Positions 55,337-63,763 are shown, counted from the first letter of the stretch. The stretch: DNA of 64,000 nucleotides from Pseudomonas entomophila L48 (GCF_000026105.1 NC_008027.1:2000001-2064000); one strand, 5' to 3'. The notes: generated by a model from the sequence alone, not told the origin. Made by a program: numbers and translations.

Positions 55337-55918
55337 TTAGAACGGCTCCAATGAGTTGTCGATAGATTGGATGCCAAAACAATCGTCGCAGAGCCGAATT
55401 GTTCCTGGCCCAGCTGCGGGAGGCCTCACTAAGGCATAGTCGCGAGCTGGATCATCTGCGCAAATGCTGCACACATTAAAGGTCCCCGCCACTGTAGTAG
55501 CCGCTGCTGTCATGGCAGCCTGTTTTGGGTCCCATTCGCGCAGCGAAGCAAACCACTCAGGTGAGTGCGGGCGGAGTAGTCTGCGAGGCGCGGGATCAAG
55601 CAGCCCTCTACGTTCCAGCCACGCGGTAGCCGCTTTGATGCGTCGAGCGTGAAAATTGGCCAAGAGGTTATATAGCGCCACCTGTAAGGCGAAGTATTTA
55701 CGAGGGTGCTCCGCATTTAAGCCTACATAGAACCCGTGATTTAGGACAAAACGGTTTTGTCCTAACTTCTGGTCTGCGAGCAGCTCTTCGCAGTACTTCC
55801 GCTTGTGGTCCTCCGGGACATTGTGCCCCTCCATCATGGCGACGTGGTATTGCCAGGCGTTCCTTTCGAATTCCTCATGCCACAACCCCAGATACCGTGA
55901 AACTTGCAGGGCTTGCAC
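55337..55918 (-). CDS. Hypothetical protein with C-terminal cysteine pairs, probably 5'-truncated by an IS
   Basis: 193 residues, not recognised. The N-terminal two thirds is helical (YLGLWHEEFERNAWQYHVAM, then YFALQVALYNLLANFHARRI). The C-terminus has two CxxC knuckles, NVCSICADD and RLCDDCFG, that could bind zinc. The first available start is GTG at 55918, only 12 bp from the IS3 left end. The frame stays open across that junction until a stop inside the IS. The original gene was therefore probably longer and its 5' end was removed by the insertion. Confidence 0.55.
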   Translation of the reverse strand: MQALQVSRYLGLWHEEFERNAWQYHVAMMEGHNVPEDHKRKYCEELLADQKLGQNRFVLNHGFYVGLNAEHPRKYFALQVALYNLLANFHARRIKAATAWLERRGLLDPAPRRLLRPHSPEWFASLREWDPKQAAMTAAATTVAGTFNVCSICADDPARDYALVRPPAAGPGTIRLCDDCFGIQSIDNSLEPF

Positions 55919-55995
55919 AAGGTGCGCATCTGAACTGGCCTAATGACCCCGGACACCTCTTAAGGGCGATATGATTCGCCCAATCAGGAGGTTCC

Positions 55996-56304
55996 ATGCA
56001 AGAGCGAAAGACCTATACCCGTGACTTCAAGCAACGTGCCGCAAGCATGGTTCTTGATGACAACAGCTCGGTTCCCGACGTCTGTGCGTTATTGGACGTC
56101 GGCCCCACGGCTCTACGCCGCTGGGTTGATCAGGTTCGCAAAGAGCGTCAGAAAGGGCAGCCAGTGGCAGGTACCAAGGCAATCAGCGACGAACAGCGAG
56201 AGCTTCAACAGCTGCGAGCCAAAGTCAAACGCCTGGAGACCGAGGCCGAAATATTAAAAAAGGCTACGGCTCTCTTGATGTCGGATCCCGATCGTTTTTC
56301 CTGA
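55996..56304 (+). CDS. IS3-family transposase OrfA
   Basis: A 102-residue protein with a helix-turn-helix (FKQRAASMVLDDNSSVPDVC, then ALDVGPTALRRWVDQVRKER-like) and a C-terminal leucine zipper (QQLRAKVKRLETEAEILKKA) typical of OrfA. The slippery A6G lies near its 3' end for fusion to OrfB. It appears intact, but without a functional OrfB it cannot support transposition. Confidence 0.85.
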   Translation: MQERKTYTRDFKQRAASMVLDDNSSVPDVCALLDVGPTALRRWVDQVRKERQKGQPVAGTKAISDEQRELQQLRAKVKRLETEAEILKKATALLMSDPDRFS

Positions 56305-56811
56305 TCGAAGAGCTGAGAGAGTCGAACTCGTATCCGACCAGCCTGCTTTGCAGTGCACTGGGCGTGTCCCGCAGCGCGTTTTATGACTGGCTTAAACGAC
56401 GTTCAGCGCCGAGTGCCAAGCGTGACGCGCTCAGGGCAAAAGTCGTGCAGCTGCATATCGAAAGCCGGGAAAGTGCAGGCGCGCGGATGATCTCTCAGCA
56501 CTTGAAGGCCCAGCAGATCAAGGTGGGACGGTATCTGGCTGGAAAACTCATGGCGGAGGCAAATCTGGCCAGCAGACAACGCCGTCGCCATCAGTATCGC
56601 TCCAAAGGTGTCGAAGCTTTTGTGGCCAAGAACCTGCTCGAGCGTAATTTTGAGCCAACTGCAGTCGGAGTGGGTGCCCTCCAAGGGCTACACGACCATT
56701 GAAGAAGCCAGGCAGGACATGACTAGCTTCTTCATGCGCTACAACCGAATCAGGCTCCACAGCTACAACAACTACCTGTCGCCAATGGCCATGGAGCAGC
56801 AGGCGGCTTGA
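56262..56811 (+). pseudogene. IS3-family transposase OrfB, DDE core deleted
   Basis: Read in the -1 frame, the N-terminal helical part is present (FFLIEELRESNSYPTSLLCS, LGVSRSAFYDWLKRRSAPSA, to NLLERNFEPTA near 56660). The sequence then jumps, with a frame change, to the C-terminal end (LQSEWVPSKGYTTIEEARQD, NRIRLHSYNNYLSPMAMEQQ), ending at TGA 56811. The DDE catalytic region that should lie between these parts is missing. The break falls at about 56640-56680. Confidence 0.82.
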
Positions 56812-56848
56812 TCACCGTAATCGGTGTCCGGAAAAACTTGACCAGAAC

Positions 56849-56913
56849 AAGCCCGCTCCCACGATGATTCCTGTACTGCCGACGGCGCTTTTCGGAGCGC
56901 CTCAGCAGTCCCG
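56849..56913. repeat. Left copy of a direct repeat bracketing the helicase locus
   Basis: AAGCCCGCTCCCACGATGAT and the following 45 bases match 61381-61445 in the same orientation with about four fifths identity. The repeat is half of a REP-like palindrome (compare GCAAGCCCGCTCCCACGATG). The IS3 right end abuts it exactly. Confidence 0.7.
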
Positions 56914-56922
56914 CCCACCCGA

Positions 56923-59763
56923 TCATTGTAACGAACCCGCAAGTAGCGCCAGCAGTGCATCAGCATCCAGCTTGGCACTCACTTCACCGCCCTCCAACAG
57001 GCTGTCGGCCAGGTCTCGTTTGCGAGCATGCAGGGCGACGATCTGCTCCTCGATGGTGTTCTCGGCAACCAGCCGGTAAATCGTCACCGGACGCTGCTGG
57101 CCGATGCGATAGGCACGGTCACTGGCTTGATCCTCCACCGCCGGGTTCCACCAGGGGTCGAGGTGGATCACATAGTCGGCGGCGGTAAGGTTTAGGCCGC
57201 TGCCGCCAGCTTTCAGGCTGATGAGGAAGACTTCACCCGCGCCAGCCTGGAAGGCATTGACTCGGCTTTCCCGTTCCTTGGCGGGCACGCTGCCATCCAG
57301 GTACTGGTAGGCGATGCCTTTTTCATCGAACCAGGTACGGACGATACTCAGGTGATCGACGTACTGGCTGAAGATCAAAGCCTTGTGGCCATTGTCCAAA
57401 AGCTCTTCGACGATCGCGGTGACCGCCTGGAACTTGCTGCCAGGCAGGGTCGAGCCGGGAGTCACCAGGGCCGGGTGGCAGCAGAACCGTCGCAGGCGGG
57501 TGATCTCCGTCAGGATCTGGAATGATCTGCCTGCCCCGGGCGCCAGATCAGAGACATTGCTCACCGCTTGCTGGCGAAGGGCCTCATAGAGGTGAGCCTC
57601 TTCATCGGACAGCGGTACTTTGTAGGTAATCTCCGTGCGTGCGGGTAATTCGTCGAGCACCTGGCTCTTCAGGCGGCGCAGGATAAAGGGCTGGATGAGG
57701 GCCTTCAGGGCCCGACGGGCTGCTGCATCGCCCTGCTCGATGGGGGTGGCGAAGCGGCTGTTGAAGTGTTCCTGGCTGCCGAGCAGCCCTGGGTTGATGA
57801 ATCGGAACAGGTTCCACAACTCGCCCAAGTGGTTTTCCAGCGGGGTGCCAGTGGCGACCACGCGGAAATCGGCCTGCAAGGCCATTACTGCTTGAGAGCG
57901 TTTGGTCTGGGCATTCTTGATGGCCTGGGCCTCGTCCAGCACGACACTGTGCCAGTGGCAGGCGGCGAAGCCTGCGCTGTCCTGCTGCAGTAGCCCGTAG
58001 CTGGTGATCACCAAGTCGCCGGGGCCGAGATCTGCCAGATTGCGCGCTTGCTGATAGAGATGCAGTTTCAGTTGTGGTGCGAAACGCCGGCTCTCAGCCT
58101 GCCAGTTGAGGGTTACCGACGTCGGTGCCACGACCAGTTGCGGGCCACCGGCGGCCCGCTGCAGCAGAACGGCCAGGAGCTGTACCGTCTTGCCCAGGCC
58201 CATGTCGTCAGCCAGGCAGGCACCGACGCCCCATTGAGCCAGACGTGCCAACCAGGTGAAACCCTCATGCTGATAGGCGCGCAGGTCGGCCTGCAGGGTA
58301 CGAGGGAGCTGAGGCTGGTGGTCGCGCATCGACTGCAGTTTATCGAGGTGCGCCTGCCAGCTTTTATCGGCCTTGAACTCACTCACCTCGGCGGCCAGCC
58401 CGGCCAGCAACGGGGTAGTCAACGGGCTGAGGCGAAGGCCCTGGTCCGTGACCCGATCAGCCAGATACGCCAGTTCCTCCAGGTGTTTGCGCAAGCGCTT
58501 GTCAAGCGCCAGCCAGTCACGCTCGTCGAGCTTGAGGAAGCGTCCGGGGCTGGCCTTGAGCAGTTCCAGAAGCTGACGCAGTTGCAGCACTTTGCCGTCA
58601 TCGAGTGCGACTTCCCCTTGCAGGATGAACCAGTCACCCTGTTTGCGCAGGCCCAGCTTGAGCGCGTCGAGGTTCACGCGGCCCTTTATGCGCAGGCGCT
58701 CGCCCTCTGGCCAGACGCAGTGCAGCAAGTCGCCGTCCAATGCATGCAGTTCGCCGAGTACCTGCAAGGCATCCTGAGGCTGGTCCAGCTGCCATTCCTG
58801 GCCATCGCTATTGGCGTTGGCCAGGCCGGGGCAGGCATGCAGTACCTGTTGCAGTGCCTGGCGTTCACCCGCCAGGTCGCGGCACACCTGCAAGGGTTTG
58901 CCGTCGCGCTCGCCAAGCAGGTTCTGCGCGCCCTGACCCGGGCGAAACCAACTGCTCTCGGCCAAAGGGCGCACCAGCAGTTGCAAGCGCAAACCTTCGG
59001 CAAGTGGCAGCAAATGCGCGTACAGGCGCGTATCGGCAGGTTCCTGTTCAAGGTTCACCGAGAGCTCGGGCAGGTCCGAATGGATGGGCAGCAGCGGTGC
59101 GATGGCGCTGACGGCTTCGATCAGTTGCGCCTTGCCCGATTGCGGTACGCGCAGGCCGTCGCCGATGATCCTGGCGATCTGGCGCAGATCGCTGTTGACC
59201 GGATAGAGCTGCAAACGGGTCGGTGTCTGCTGATGAATGTAGAAGGTGTCGGCGGTGACGATGCCCTCTGGCTCGAGACGCAAATGGATCTGCCCGTCCT
59301 GGGCCTGAAGGTGCAGGCTGGCTTCGCCTGCCTGGAGATCGATGCGTGTGTCAGGGGCATCTTGCCAGAACAACGCCGGATGACCGACCAACCTGGGCAG
59401 GGCCATGCCAAGCGGCAATTCGTACTCGGCGTGGGAGTAGTAGGACTGGCTGACCTGAATCGCGCTGATCACCTGGCGGTCTTGCTCGCAGAGAAAGTCC
59501 AGGCTGTCGCCCTCGTCCATCAGGCGTTTGAGTGCCACGGGGCGGCCCTTGCTCCATTGTCCCTTGGCCCCCAGTTTCTGCTCGCGCGGCTCCAGCTGGT
59601 TGCCGTAGCGATGAAGACTCAGCAACCACGCCAGGCGGGTGCTCTTCTTGCCAGCCGCGGTGACCGTTGCATTGGTCGATTTCAGCTGACTCAGTGCACT
59701 AAGGGCATGCTGCCAGGCTTCCTGGCGCTGAAGCAGCGCAGTCAGTGGTTTGAAACCCTGCAT
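56923..59763 (-). CDS. SNF2-family helicase, C-terminal part (downstream of a frameshift)
   Basis: 946 residues carrying the whole Swi2/Snf2 ATPase. RecA1 has LRAYQHEGFTWLARLAQWGV, Walker A DDMGLGKTVQLL, motif II LDEAQAIKN and motif III TGTPLENHLGELWNLF. RecA2 has LIFSQYVDHLSIV, LDGSVPAKERESRVNAF and motif VI DRAYRIGQQRPV. The N-terminal 400 residues are a substrate or SWIM-like region. ATG at 59763 lies inside the 3' end of an upstream frame that carries the missing N-terminus. The homologous proteins that I recall are single chains of well over 1000 residues, so this is probably the 3' part of a broken gene; internal initiation is possible. Confidence 0.85.
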   Translation of the reverse strand: MQGFKPLTALLQRQEAWQHALSALSQLKSTNATVTAAGKKSTRLAWLLSLHRYGNQLEPREQKLGAKGQWSKGRPVALKRLMDEGDSLDFLCEQDRQVISAIQVSQSYYSHAEYELPLGMALPRLVGHPALFWQDAPDTRIDLQAGEASLHLQAQDGQIHLRLEPEGIVTADTFYIHQQTPTRLQLYPVNSDLRQIARIIGDGLRVPQSGKAQLIEAVSAIAPLLPIHSDLPELSVNLEQEPADTRLYAHLLPLAEGLRLQLLVRPLAESSWFRPGQGAQNLLGERDGKPLQVCRDLAGERQALQQVLHACPGLANANSDGQEWQLDQPQDALQVLGELHALDGDLLHCVWPEGERLRIKGRVNLDALKLGLRKQGDWFILQGEVALDDGKVLQLRQLLELLKASPGRFLKLDERDWLALDKRLRKHLEELAYLADRVTDQGLRLSPLTTPLLAGLAAEVSEFKADKSWQAHLDKLQSMRDHQPQLPRTLQADLRAYQHEGFTWLARLAQWGVGACLADDMGLGKTVQLLAVLLQRAAGGPQLVVAPTSVTLNWQAESRRFAPQLKLHLYQQARNLADLGPGDLVITSYGLLQQDSAGFAACHWHSVVLDEAQAIKNAQTKRSQAVMALQADFRVVATGTPLENHLGELWNLFRFINPGLLGSQEHFNSRFATPIEQGDAAARRALKALIQPFILRRLKSQVLDELPARTEITYKVPLSDEEAHLYEALRQQAVSNVSDLAPGAGRSFQILTEITRLRRFCCHPALVTPGSTLPGSKFQAVTAIVEELLDNGHKALIFSQYVDHLSIVRTWFDEKGIAYQYLDGSVPAKERESRVNAFQAGAGEVFLISLKAGGSGLNLTAADYVIHLDPWWNPAVEDQASDRAYRIGQQRPVTIYRLVAENTIEEQIVALHARKRDLADSLLEGGEVSAKLDADALLALLAGSLQ

Positions 59764-61018
59764 CGTGATGCAGGTCGTGAAGCTGGCGGGGCACGCCGAA
59801 TTGCATGGCGATCAGGGCGTCGAATTCTGCCGCCAGCCAGCTGTAACCCTGTTGATCGAGTTCGCCTCGGTAACCTTCCAGCTTCGCGCGCCAATCGGGC
59901 CCACGCGCGAGTGGGGCATCCAGCCAGTACAGTGCCAGGGAGAGCATCAGCCCATCCAAGCCATTGAGGGTGGTTGAACGCAGGTACGACAAGTCTGGCG
60001 TGTTGCCTTGCAGCCGCTCGAACACCTGATAGAGCGCCGGATAAGCGCTGCCGTAGTTTTCCTTTGTGCCCAGAACCAGTGCCTGTTTGAGCGCAGCGTA
60101 GTGCTGGCTGTCGTTTTCAGCGATCAGCGCCAGGCAGTACAGTGCGTTGAGCAACGGTGGCAGGTCGATTTTGCGCTTTTTGGTCTGTTTGCGCTGATCG
60201 GTGAGCCAATCCCGCAGCAATCGCAGGGTCTCGTTGGGCTGGCCGCGCAGCATCGACTGCAGACACTGCGTCGTTAGCGGAAGCTCCTGCTCGCCATAGT
60301 GTTGCAGCACCGCCCAGTCGCCACGCCAGAGCGCCTGTTGAATCAGTTGCAGGCGCAATGCGGGAAACGGCCTGAGTGCCATCTCCTGCTTGGCCAATGC
60401 ATAGCTCTCGTCTGCCGGCCCCAGCAGGTCGTTGTTCAGGCGCAGATGATCCTCGATCAGCAGCCCGCGCACCGTCTCGTCCAGTTTGCCGATCACTTCC
60501 CGCCCGGCCGGATCGCACTGCAGGAGGCGCATAGGGTGCTGGGCATGCCACTCGCTCACGGGGAGCACCCTGTACGACAGGTACAGCGACTCGGGCAGTC
60601 GCTGGCTGTCGCCACTCAGCAGGCGTATCCAAAGCTCTTGCAGTACTCGGGATCTGCCAGGCATTTGCCATTGCCCAAGTGCAGGCAAACTGGCGTTGAT
60701 CCGGTGCAAGCGCAGGCTCCCCTCGGTTGTGCCCAGCAGGCTGAGGAGCACGCTGTTACGACACTGTGCCGCCACGCAGAAATACAGGCCTTCGTTGCGC
60801 TGCTCTACTTCGATCCAGCCCTGGCTTTGCAGCCACTCCAGCAAGGCGGGCAAGGTCGTGGCGTCAAGCAGCCTGCCACCATCGTCACGGATCTCCATGG
60901 CACGCAGCAGTTTGAGCAGCGCGGTCTTACCTTTGCCAGGAACCGAGGTTACCAGCGCATAGAGCACAGCCTTGCAATGATCAGGCAGCGAATGGGGGGA
61001 GAGGGGGAGGAGGGGCAT
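59699..61018 (-). pseudogene. N-terminal part of the SNF2-family helicase, separated by a frameshift
   Basis: 439 codons. The translation begins MPLLPLSPHSLPDHCKAVLY and continues as a helical domain (LPALLEWLQSQGWIEVEQRN, LLRDWLTDQRKQTKKRKIDL, ALYQVFERLQGNTPDLSYLR). It stays family-like up to QFGVPRQLHDLHHD, after which the reading turns into an unrelated 24-residue tail. The adjacent frame resumes with QGFKPLTALLQRQEAWQHAL at the same place. One extra base near 59761-59768, in the palindromic CTGCATCGTGATGCAG, would explain the break. It could be a true frameshift mutation, a sequencing error or a programmed shift. Confidence 0.7.
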
Positions 61019-61559
61019 CCTGGATCTCTGTAAGGTGGTTGTGGCACGGGCGCGCGATGGCTCAAGTCACCTGGTGATGCCCGCGCTGAGGTCGGCCTCG
61101 GCAGCAACTTGGCTCCATGCCTACCTATTGCAGTACTTGATTCGGAATACAAAAAAACCGGTGAAAGAGGATAGCACCAGGCATCGCTTCAATGCGGGTG
61201 TTCGGAAGGTTACTTGGCCGGACGTCTGGCGTTCACTCTGATCGAGCAGCAACTGCTGCAGTCGTCGGGTGTCCTGCGGGCTTCGAGTCAAGGAGCGTAG
61301 GTTCAGGGAGTCTTGTCGCTGAACACATGTTCGCTGGCCGTCTTTGTGGTGCCTTCGGTGTGTTACCTGCATCGCGGGGCAAGCCCGCTCCCACGATGAC
61401 TCCGGTACCGCCGACGTCTCTTCGCGGAGCGTGCCAGCAGTTCCTTTCCGCCGCAATAAACAGGGCGTTCCGCGAACGGCGGAAATTTGGGAAGCGTCTG
61501 GCATACAACCGGTTGTCGTTTTCGTAGGCTGCATCCCTTGTCTACAGGGAGAGCAGACC
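61019..61559. other. 541-bp interval between the helicase and hcp
   Basis: No gene is supported. It contains the right copy of the direct repeat (61381-61445) with the REP-like half site GCATCGCGGGGCAAGCCCGC just before it, and the perfect 12-bp palindrome ACAACCGGTTGT at 61505-61516, 44 bp upstream of the hcp ATG. The hcp promoter must lie here; I found no convincing -24/-12 or -35/-10 pair. Confidence 0.5.
61381..61445. repeat. Right copy of the direct repeat bracketing the helicase locus
   Basis: AAGCCCGCTCCCACGATGAC and the following 45 bases match 56849-56913 in the same orientation. Together the two copies enclose the 4.5-kb helicase locus. Confidence 0.7.
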
Positions 61560-62045
61560 ATGGCGTTCAACGGCTACATGAGTATCAAAGGCAATCGACA
61601 GGGGTTGATTTCGGCGGGGTGCAATACCCAGCCATCCATTGGCAACAAATGCCAGCTCGTGCACCAGGACGAAATAACGGTGCTGTCCTTCAATCACGCC
61701 ATTGCCACCCCTGATACCAACCAACGTGCAGTGCACCAGCCCGTGGTGATCACCAAGCACATCGACAAGGCCACACCTTTGCTGGCCCAGGCCGTGGACA
61801 GCCGGGAAGTGGTCGACTGCGATATCCAGCTGTACCGCATTCATCCGGCGGGCCATCGGGAAAAGTACTTCTCCGTAAGGTTGGAGGGCGCGGTGGTCGT
61901 CAGTCAGGAGCTGGACGTGCCCCACGTGACGCTCTTGACCGACCAGGATGCCGAGGAGCGGCTGCTTATCAGCTATCGGGCCATCAGCTGGATTCATCAT
62001 GCTGCCGGTACTACCGGGTACGCCACGTGGGGGGAGGAGCTATGA
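61560..62045 (+). CDS. hcp: Hcp (TssD), type VI secretion tube protein
   Basis: A 161-residue Hcp-family protein, the ring subunit of the T6SS tube and a carrier for small effectors. MAFNGYMSIKGNRQGLISAG, the QLVHQDEITVLSFNHAIATP region, HQPVVITKHIDKATPLLAQA and the late HHAAGTTGYATWGEEL are typical of the Hcp1 branch found with orphan effector modules. ATG at 61560 follows AGGGAGAG. No other T6SS structural gene is in the window, so this looks like an auxiliary hcp-effector cassette. Its stop overlaps the start of the DUF4225 gene (ATGA). Confidence 0.92.
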   Translation: MAFNGYMSIKGNRQGLISAGCNTQPSIGNKCQLVHQDEITVLSFNHAIATPDTNQRAVHQPVVITKHIDKATPLLAQAVDSREVVDCDIQLYRIHPAGHREKYFSVRLEGAVVVSQELDVPHVTLLTDQDAEERLLISYRAISWIHHAAGTTGYATWGEEL

Positions 62046-62755
62046 GCCAGCGCGAAGAATATGGTGGGCGGCTGGATGAGGCGTATTGGGAGGTGAATGC
62101 GGCGGCGTCTCGGTTGATCAGTTATGGCTGTGGGGTCAGTGCCAAACACCTGAGCGATCGGCGGTTGCGGATGCAGTTCAATCGAGAACTGGCTTATTAC
62201 GCGCGGCGAGTTTTGGATGATGTGTACGACCGTAAATCCAGTGCTGGGGATGCGCTTATTGAGCTGAGGAATGAGAGGGACAGGCTGAAAGCTCAGTCGG
62301 AACGCATCACTTTGCAAGCGATTGGTGTTGTTGGCGGGACAGGGCAGATTATCACCGGTGCCGGTATTTGTTATGGGTCGCTTGGGTTGTTGTGCGCAAC
62401 TTTAGGATCTCCAATGATTGCACATGGAGGAAACAACATATATGAGAATGCCAGGGGGTTGTATGAAGGTCGCGATGATGTCGAAGGGCCGGTAAAAAAA
62501 GGATACCGTGAAATCTCGAAAAGTTTGGGGTATACCGAGCGTGAAGGCACGCTAGCCTACTTGGCTACCGATGCGACGCTGTCGCTGAGGGCGTTGCTTC
62601 GTCCTGTTTTAAAAGCGGATGCATGGAGGCTCTACAAATACTATTCCGTTGATAAAGAGATGGCGGTGAAGCAGATGAGTGGATCTGCAGTTTTTATGGA
62701 GGGGCTTACAAATGGTGCGACCGCATACCAGTTTAATGAAGAGCTTAAGAAGTGA
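62042..62755 (+). CDS. DUF4225 protein, candidate Hcp-linked T6SS effector
   Basis: 237 residues. The N-terminal half is helical (REEYGGRLDEAYWEVNAAAS, RRLRMQFNRELAYYARRVLD) with a coiled coil near 75-95. The middle holds a glycine-rich hydrophobic stretch (LQAIGVVGGTGQIITGAGIC, then GSLGLLCATLGSPMIAHGGN) followed by NIYEN, the core of DUF4225. The C-terminus carries DAWRLYKYYSVDK and ends TNGATAYQFNEELKK. Translational coupling to hcp and to a small membrane protein suggests an Hcp-delivered, membrane-acting toxin (inference). Base composition drops well below the genome average in its second half, a sign of transfer. The stop overlaps the next GTG start. Confidence 0.8.
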   Translation: MSQREEYGGRLDEAYWEVNAAASRLISYGCGVSAKHLSDRRLRMQFNRELAYYARRVLDDVYDRKSSAGDALIELRNERDRLKAQSERITLQAIGVVGGTGQIITGAGICYGSLGLLCATLGSPMIAHGGNNIYENARGLYEGRDDVEGPVKKGYREISKSLGYTEREGTLAYLATDATLSLRALLRPVLKADAWRLYKYYSVDKEMAVKQMSGSAVFMEGLTNGATAYQFNEELKK

Positions 62756-63039
62756 GTGTATTCGAGTTTGTGCTCGTGATTCTTGTGGATGTGCCGGTGA
62801 CGCTATTGATTCGGCGATATTTATTTTCTGAAACGAGTGGTGTGTTTCGGGAAGTGCTAGCCCTTTTGTATGGCTTTGTAATGGGGGTGTTTTATGTGCT
62901 GCTTTTAAAAAATGACAAAACGTTTTTCGTGGTGATCGATTATGGTGATAATTTCTATCGAGACCTGATAGTGCAAAATGTTGGTGTGTTTATTATGGTT
63001 CTCTTTCACGCATGGTCTGTTTCGGTGCGCTACAAATGA
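62752..63039 (+). CDS. Candidate immunity protein 1 (small membrane protein)
   Basis: 95 residues with three hydrophobic segments: FEFVLVILVDVPVTLLI (4-20), VLALLYGFVMGVFYVLLL (35-52) and LIVQNVGVFIMVLFHAW (72-88). A short charged loop, KNDKTFFVVIDYGDNFYRDL, lies between the last two. GTG start inside the effector stop (GTGA). Adjacent, coupled and membrane-embedded, it is the natural candidate for immunity to the DUF4225 protein. It has a 78 percent identical copy at 63476. Confidence 0.75.
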   Translation: MSVFEFVLVILVDVPVTLLIRRYLFSETSGVFREVLALLYGFVMGVFYVLLLKNDKTFFVVIDYGDNFYRDLIVQNVGVFIMVLFHAWSVSVRYK

Positions 63040-63054
63040 TCGGGCCTTGTAGGC

Positions 63055-63128
63055 GGGCTGACTTAGATGGTGAACGTTATGTCGGCGCGTTGACGCTTGA
63101 TCAACTTGCCGGAGAGTATGTTAAGTGA
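63055..63128 (+). pseudogene. Remnant of an effector 3' end (tail 1)
   Basis: An open frame without its own start reads RADLDGERYVGALTLDQLAG and ends EYVK-stop. Its TGA overlaps the next small gene's GTG exactly as the full effector's stop does (AAGTGAG). It resembles the DUF4225 tail only in its position and its last residues, so it may come from a different effector variant. Confidence 0.45.
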
Positions 63129-63364
63129 GTTTGATAATGTTTTTTGTTTTTTTTGCGCTTGATGTTTTTGTAAGTCTCAAGTGTTTTCGGCGAGTCAGTG
63201 TCGATACCCCTGTGTGGAGGGTTAATGTGTCAGTGCTTTACTGCATATTCCTGATTGCAAATTATATGTCGTTATTGCTTGGTAGAGGGTGGCTTATTGT
63301 AGGCGGCTCAGAGGGGTTGGAAAATTATCAGTTAATTGTTTTTTTGTTTCTTTTGTTATGGTGA
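63125..63364 (+). CDS. Candidate immunity protein 2 (divergent, possibly truncated)
   Basis: 79 residues with three hydrophobic segments (LIMFFVFFALDVFVSL, VLYCIFLIANYMSLLL, LIVFLFLLLW). The layout parallels immunity protein 1 (a DV-x-V start; VSVLYCIFLIANYMSLLLGR beside LALLYGFVMGVFYVLLLKND), but the sequence is only distantly similar. It ends right after the third hydrophobic segment, about 12-15 residues earlier than the others. GTG start overlapping the tail 1 stop. It may be an orphan immunity protein for a different effector, or decaying. Confidence 0.6.
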   Translation: MSLIMFFVFFALDVFVSLKCFRRVSVDTPVWRVNVSVLYCIFLIANYMSLLLGRGWLIVGGSEGLENYQLIVFLFLLLW

Positions 63365-63365
63365 T

Positions 63366-63479
63366 TTTTCATCTTGGACTAATTTAGCTCGGAGTGTTGG
63401 GGTGGGTGTCGTATCTGCTTTGGAAGACCTCGCAAGTGGTGCAGTTGCTTATCGGTTTAGTGAAGAAGCTAAGAAGTGA
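63366..63479 (+). pseudogene. Remnant of a DUF4225 effector 3' end (tail 2)
   Basis: An open frame without a start codon ends ALEDLASGAVAYRFSEEAKK-stop. This aligns with the intact effector end FMEGLTNGATAYQFNEELKK at E, L, G, A, AY, F, EE and KK. Its stop overlaps the GTG of immunity gene 3. It is evidently the last part of a DUF4225 gene whose body has been lost. Confidence 0.7.
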
Positions 63480-63763
63480 GTGTCTTTGAGTTTGTACTGG
63501 TAATTCTGGTGGATGTGCCGGTGACGCTATTGCTTCGGCGGTATTTGTACTCTGAAAAGAGTAGTGTGTTTCAGGAAGTGCTAGTTCATTTGCATGGTTT
63601 TATAGCGGGGGTGTTTTATATGCTGGTTTTGAAGGAGGATAAGACATTTTTCGTAGTGATTGACTATGGAAACAATTTTTATCGGGATCTCATAGTGCTG
63701 AATGCTGGTACGCTGATCATGGTTTTTTTTCATGCATGGTCTATTTCTGTTCGTCACAAGTGA
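63476..63763 (+). CDS. Candidate immunity protein 3 (close paralogue of protein 1)
   Basis: 95 residues; 74 of 95 positions are identical to the protein at 62752 by direct count, including the first 19 residues and KTFFVVIDYG. The same three hydrophobic segments are present. Differences cluster in residues 25-54 and 75-84. GTG start overlapping the tail 2 stop. The bases after the two stops are also similar (TGATCGGGCCTTGT versus TGATTCGGTCTTGT), so the duplicated unit extends past the gene. Confidence 0.73.
   Translation: MSVFEFVLVILVDVPVTLLLRRYLYSEKSSVFQEVLVHLHGFIAGVFYMLVLKEDKTFFVVIDYGNNFYRDLIVLNAGTLIMVFFHAWSISVRHK

Larger units (their letters stand above)
55931..56848 (+). mobile_element. 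IS3-family insertion sequence, internally deleted
   Basis: The ends are imperfect inverted repeats sharing CTGG...CCGGACACC (left from TGAACTGGCC at 55931; right to ACCAGAAC at 56848). The element contains an intact orfA, an A6G slippery sequence (56256-56262) for the -1 frameshift, and an orfB that lacks its catalytic core. At about 918 bp it is shorter than the 1.2-1.5 kb usual for IS3 elements. No target duplication is visible, and the flanking sequences do not match, so it is a fixed, non-autonomous remnant. Confidence 0.82.

Noticed and set aside
61500..61518. TGGCATACAACCGGTTGTC as a sigma-54 promoter for hcp
   Set aside because: The distance between TGGCA and TTG is three bases too long and the invariant GC is missing.
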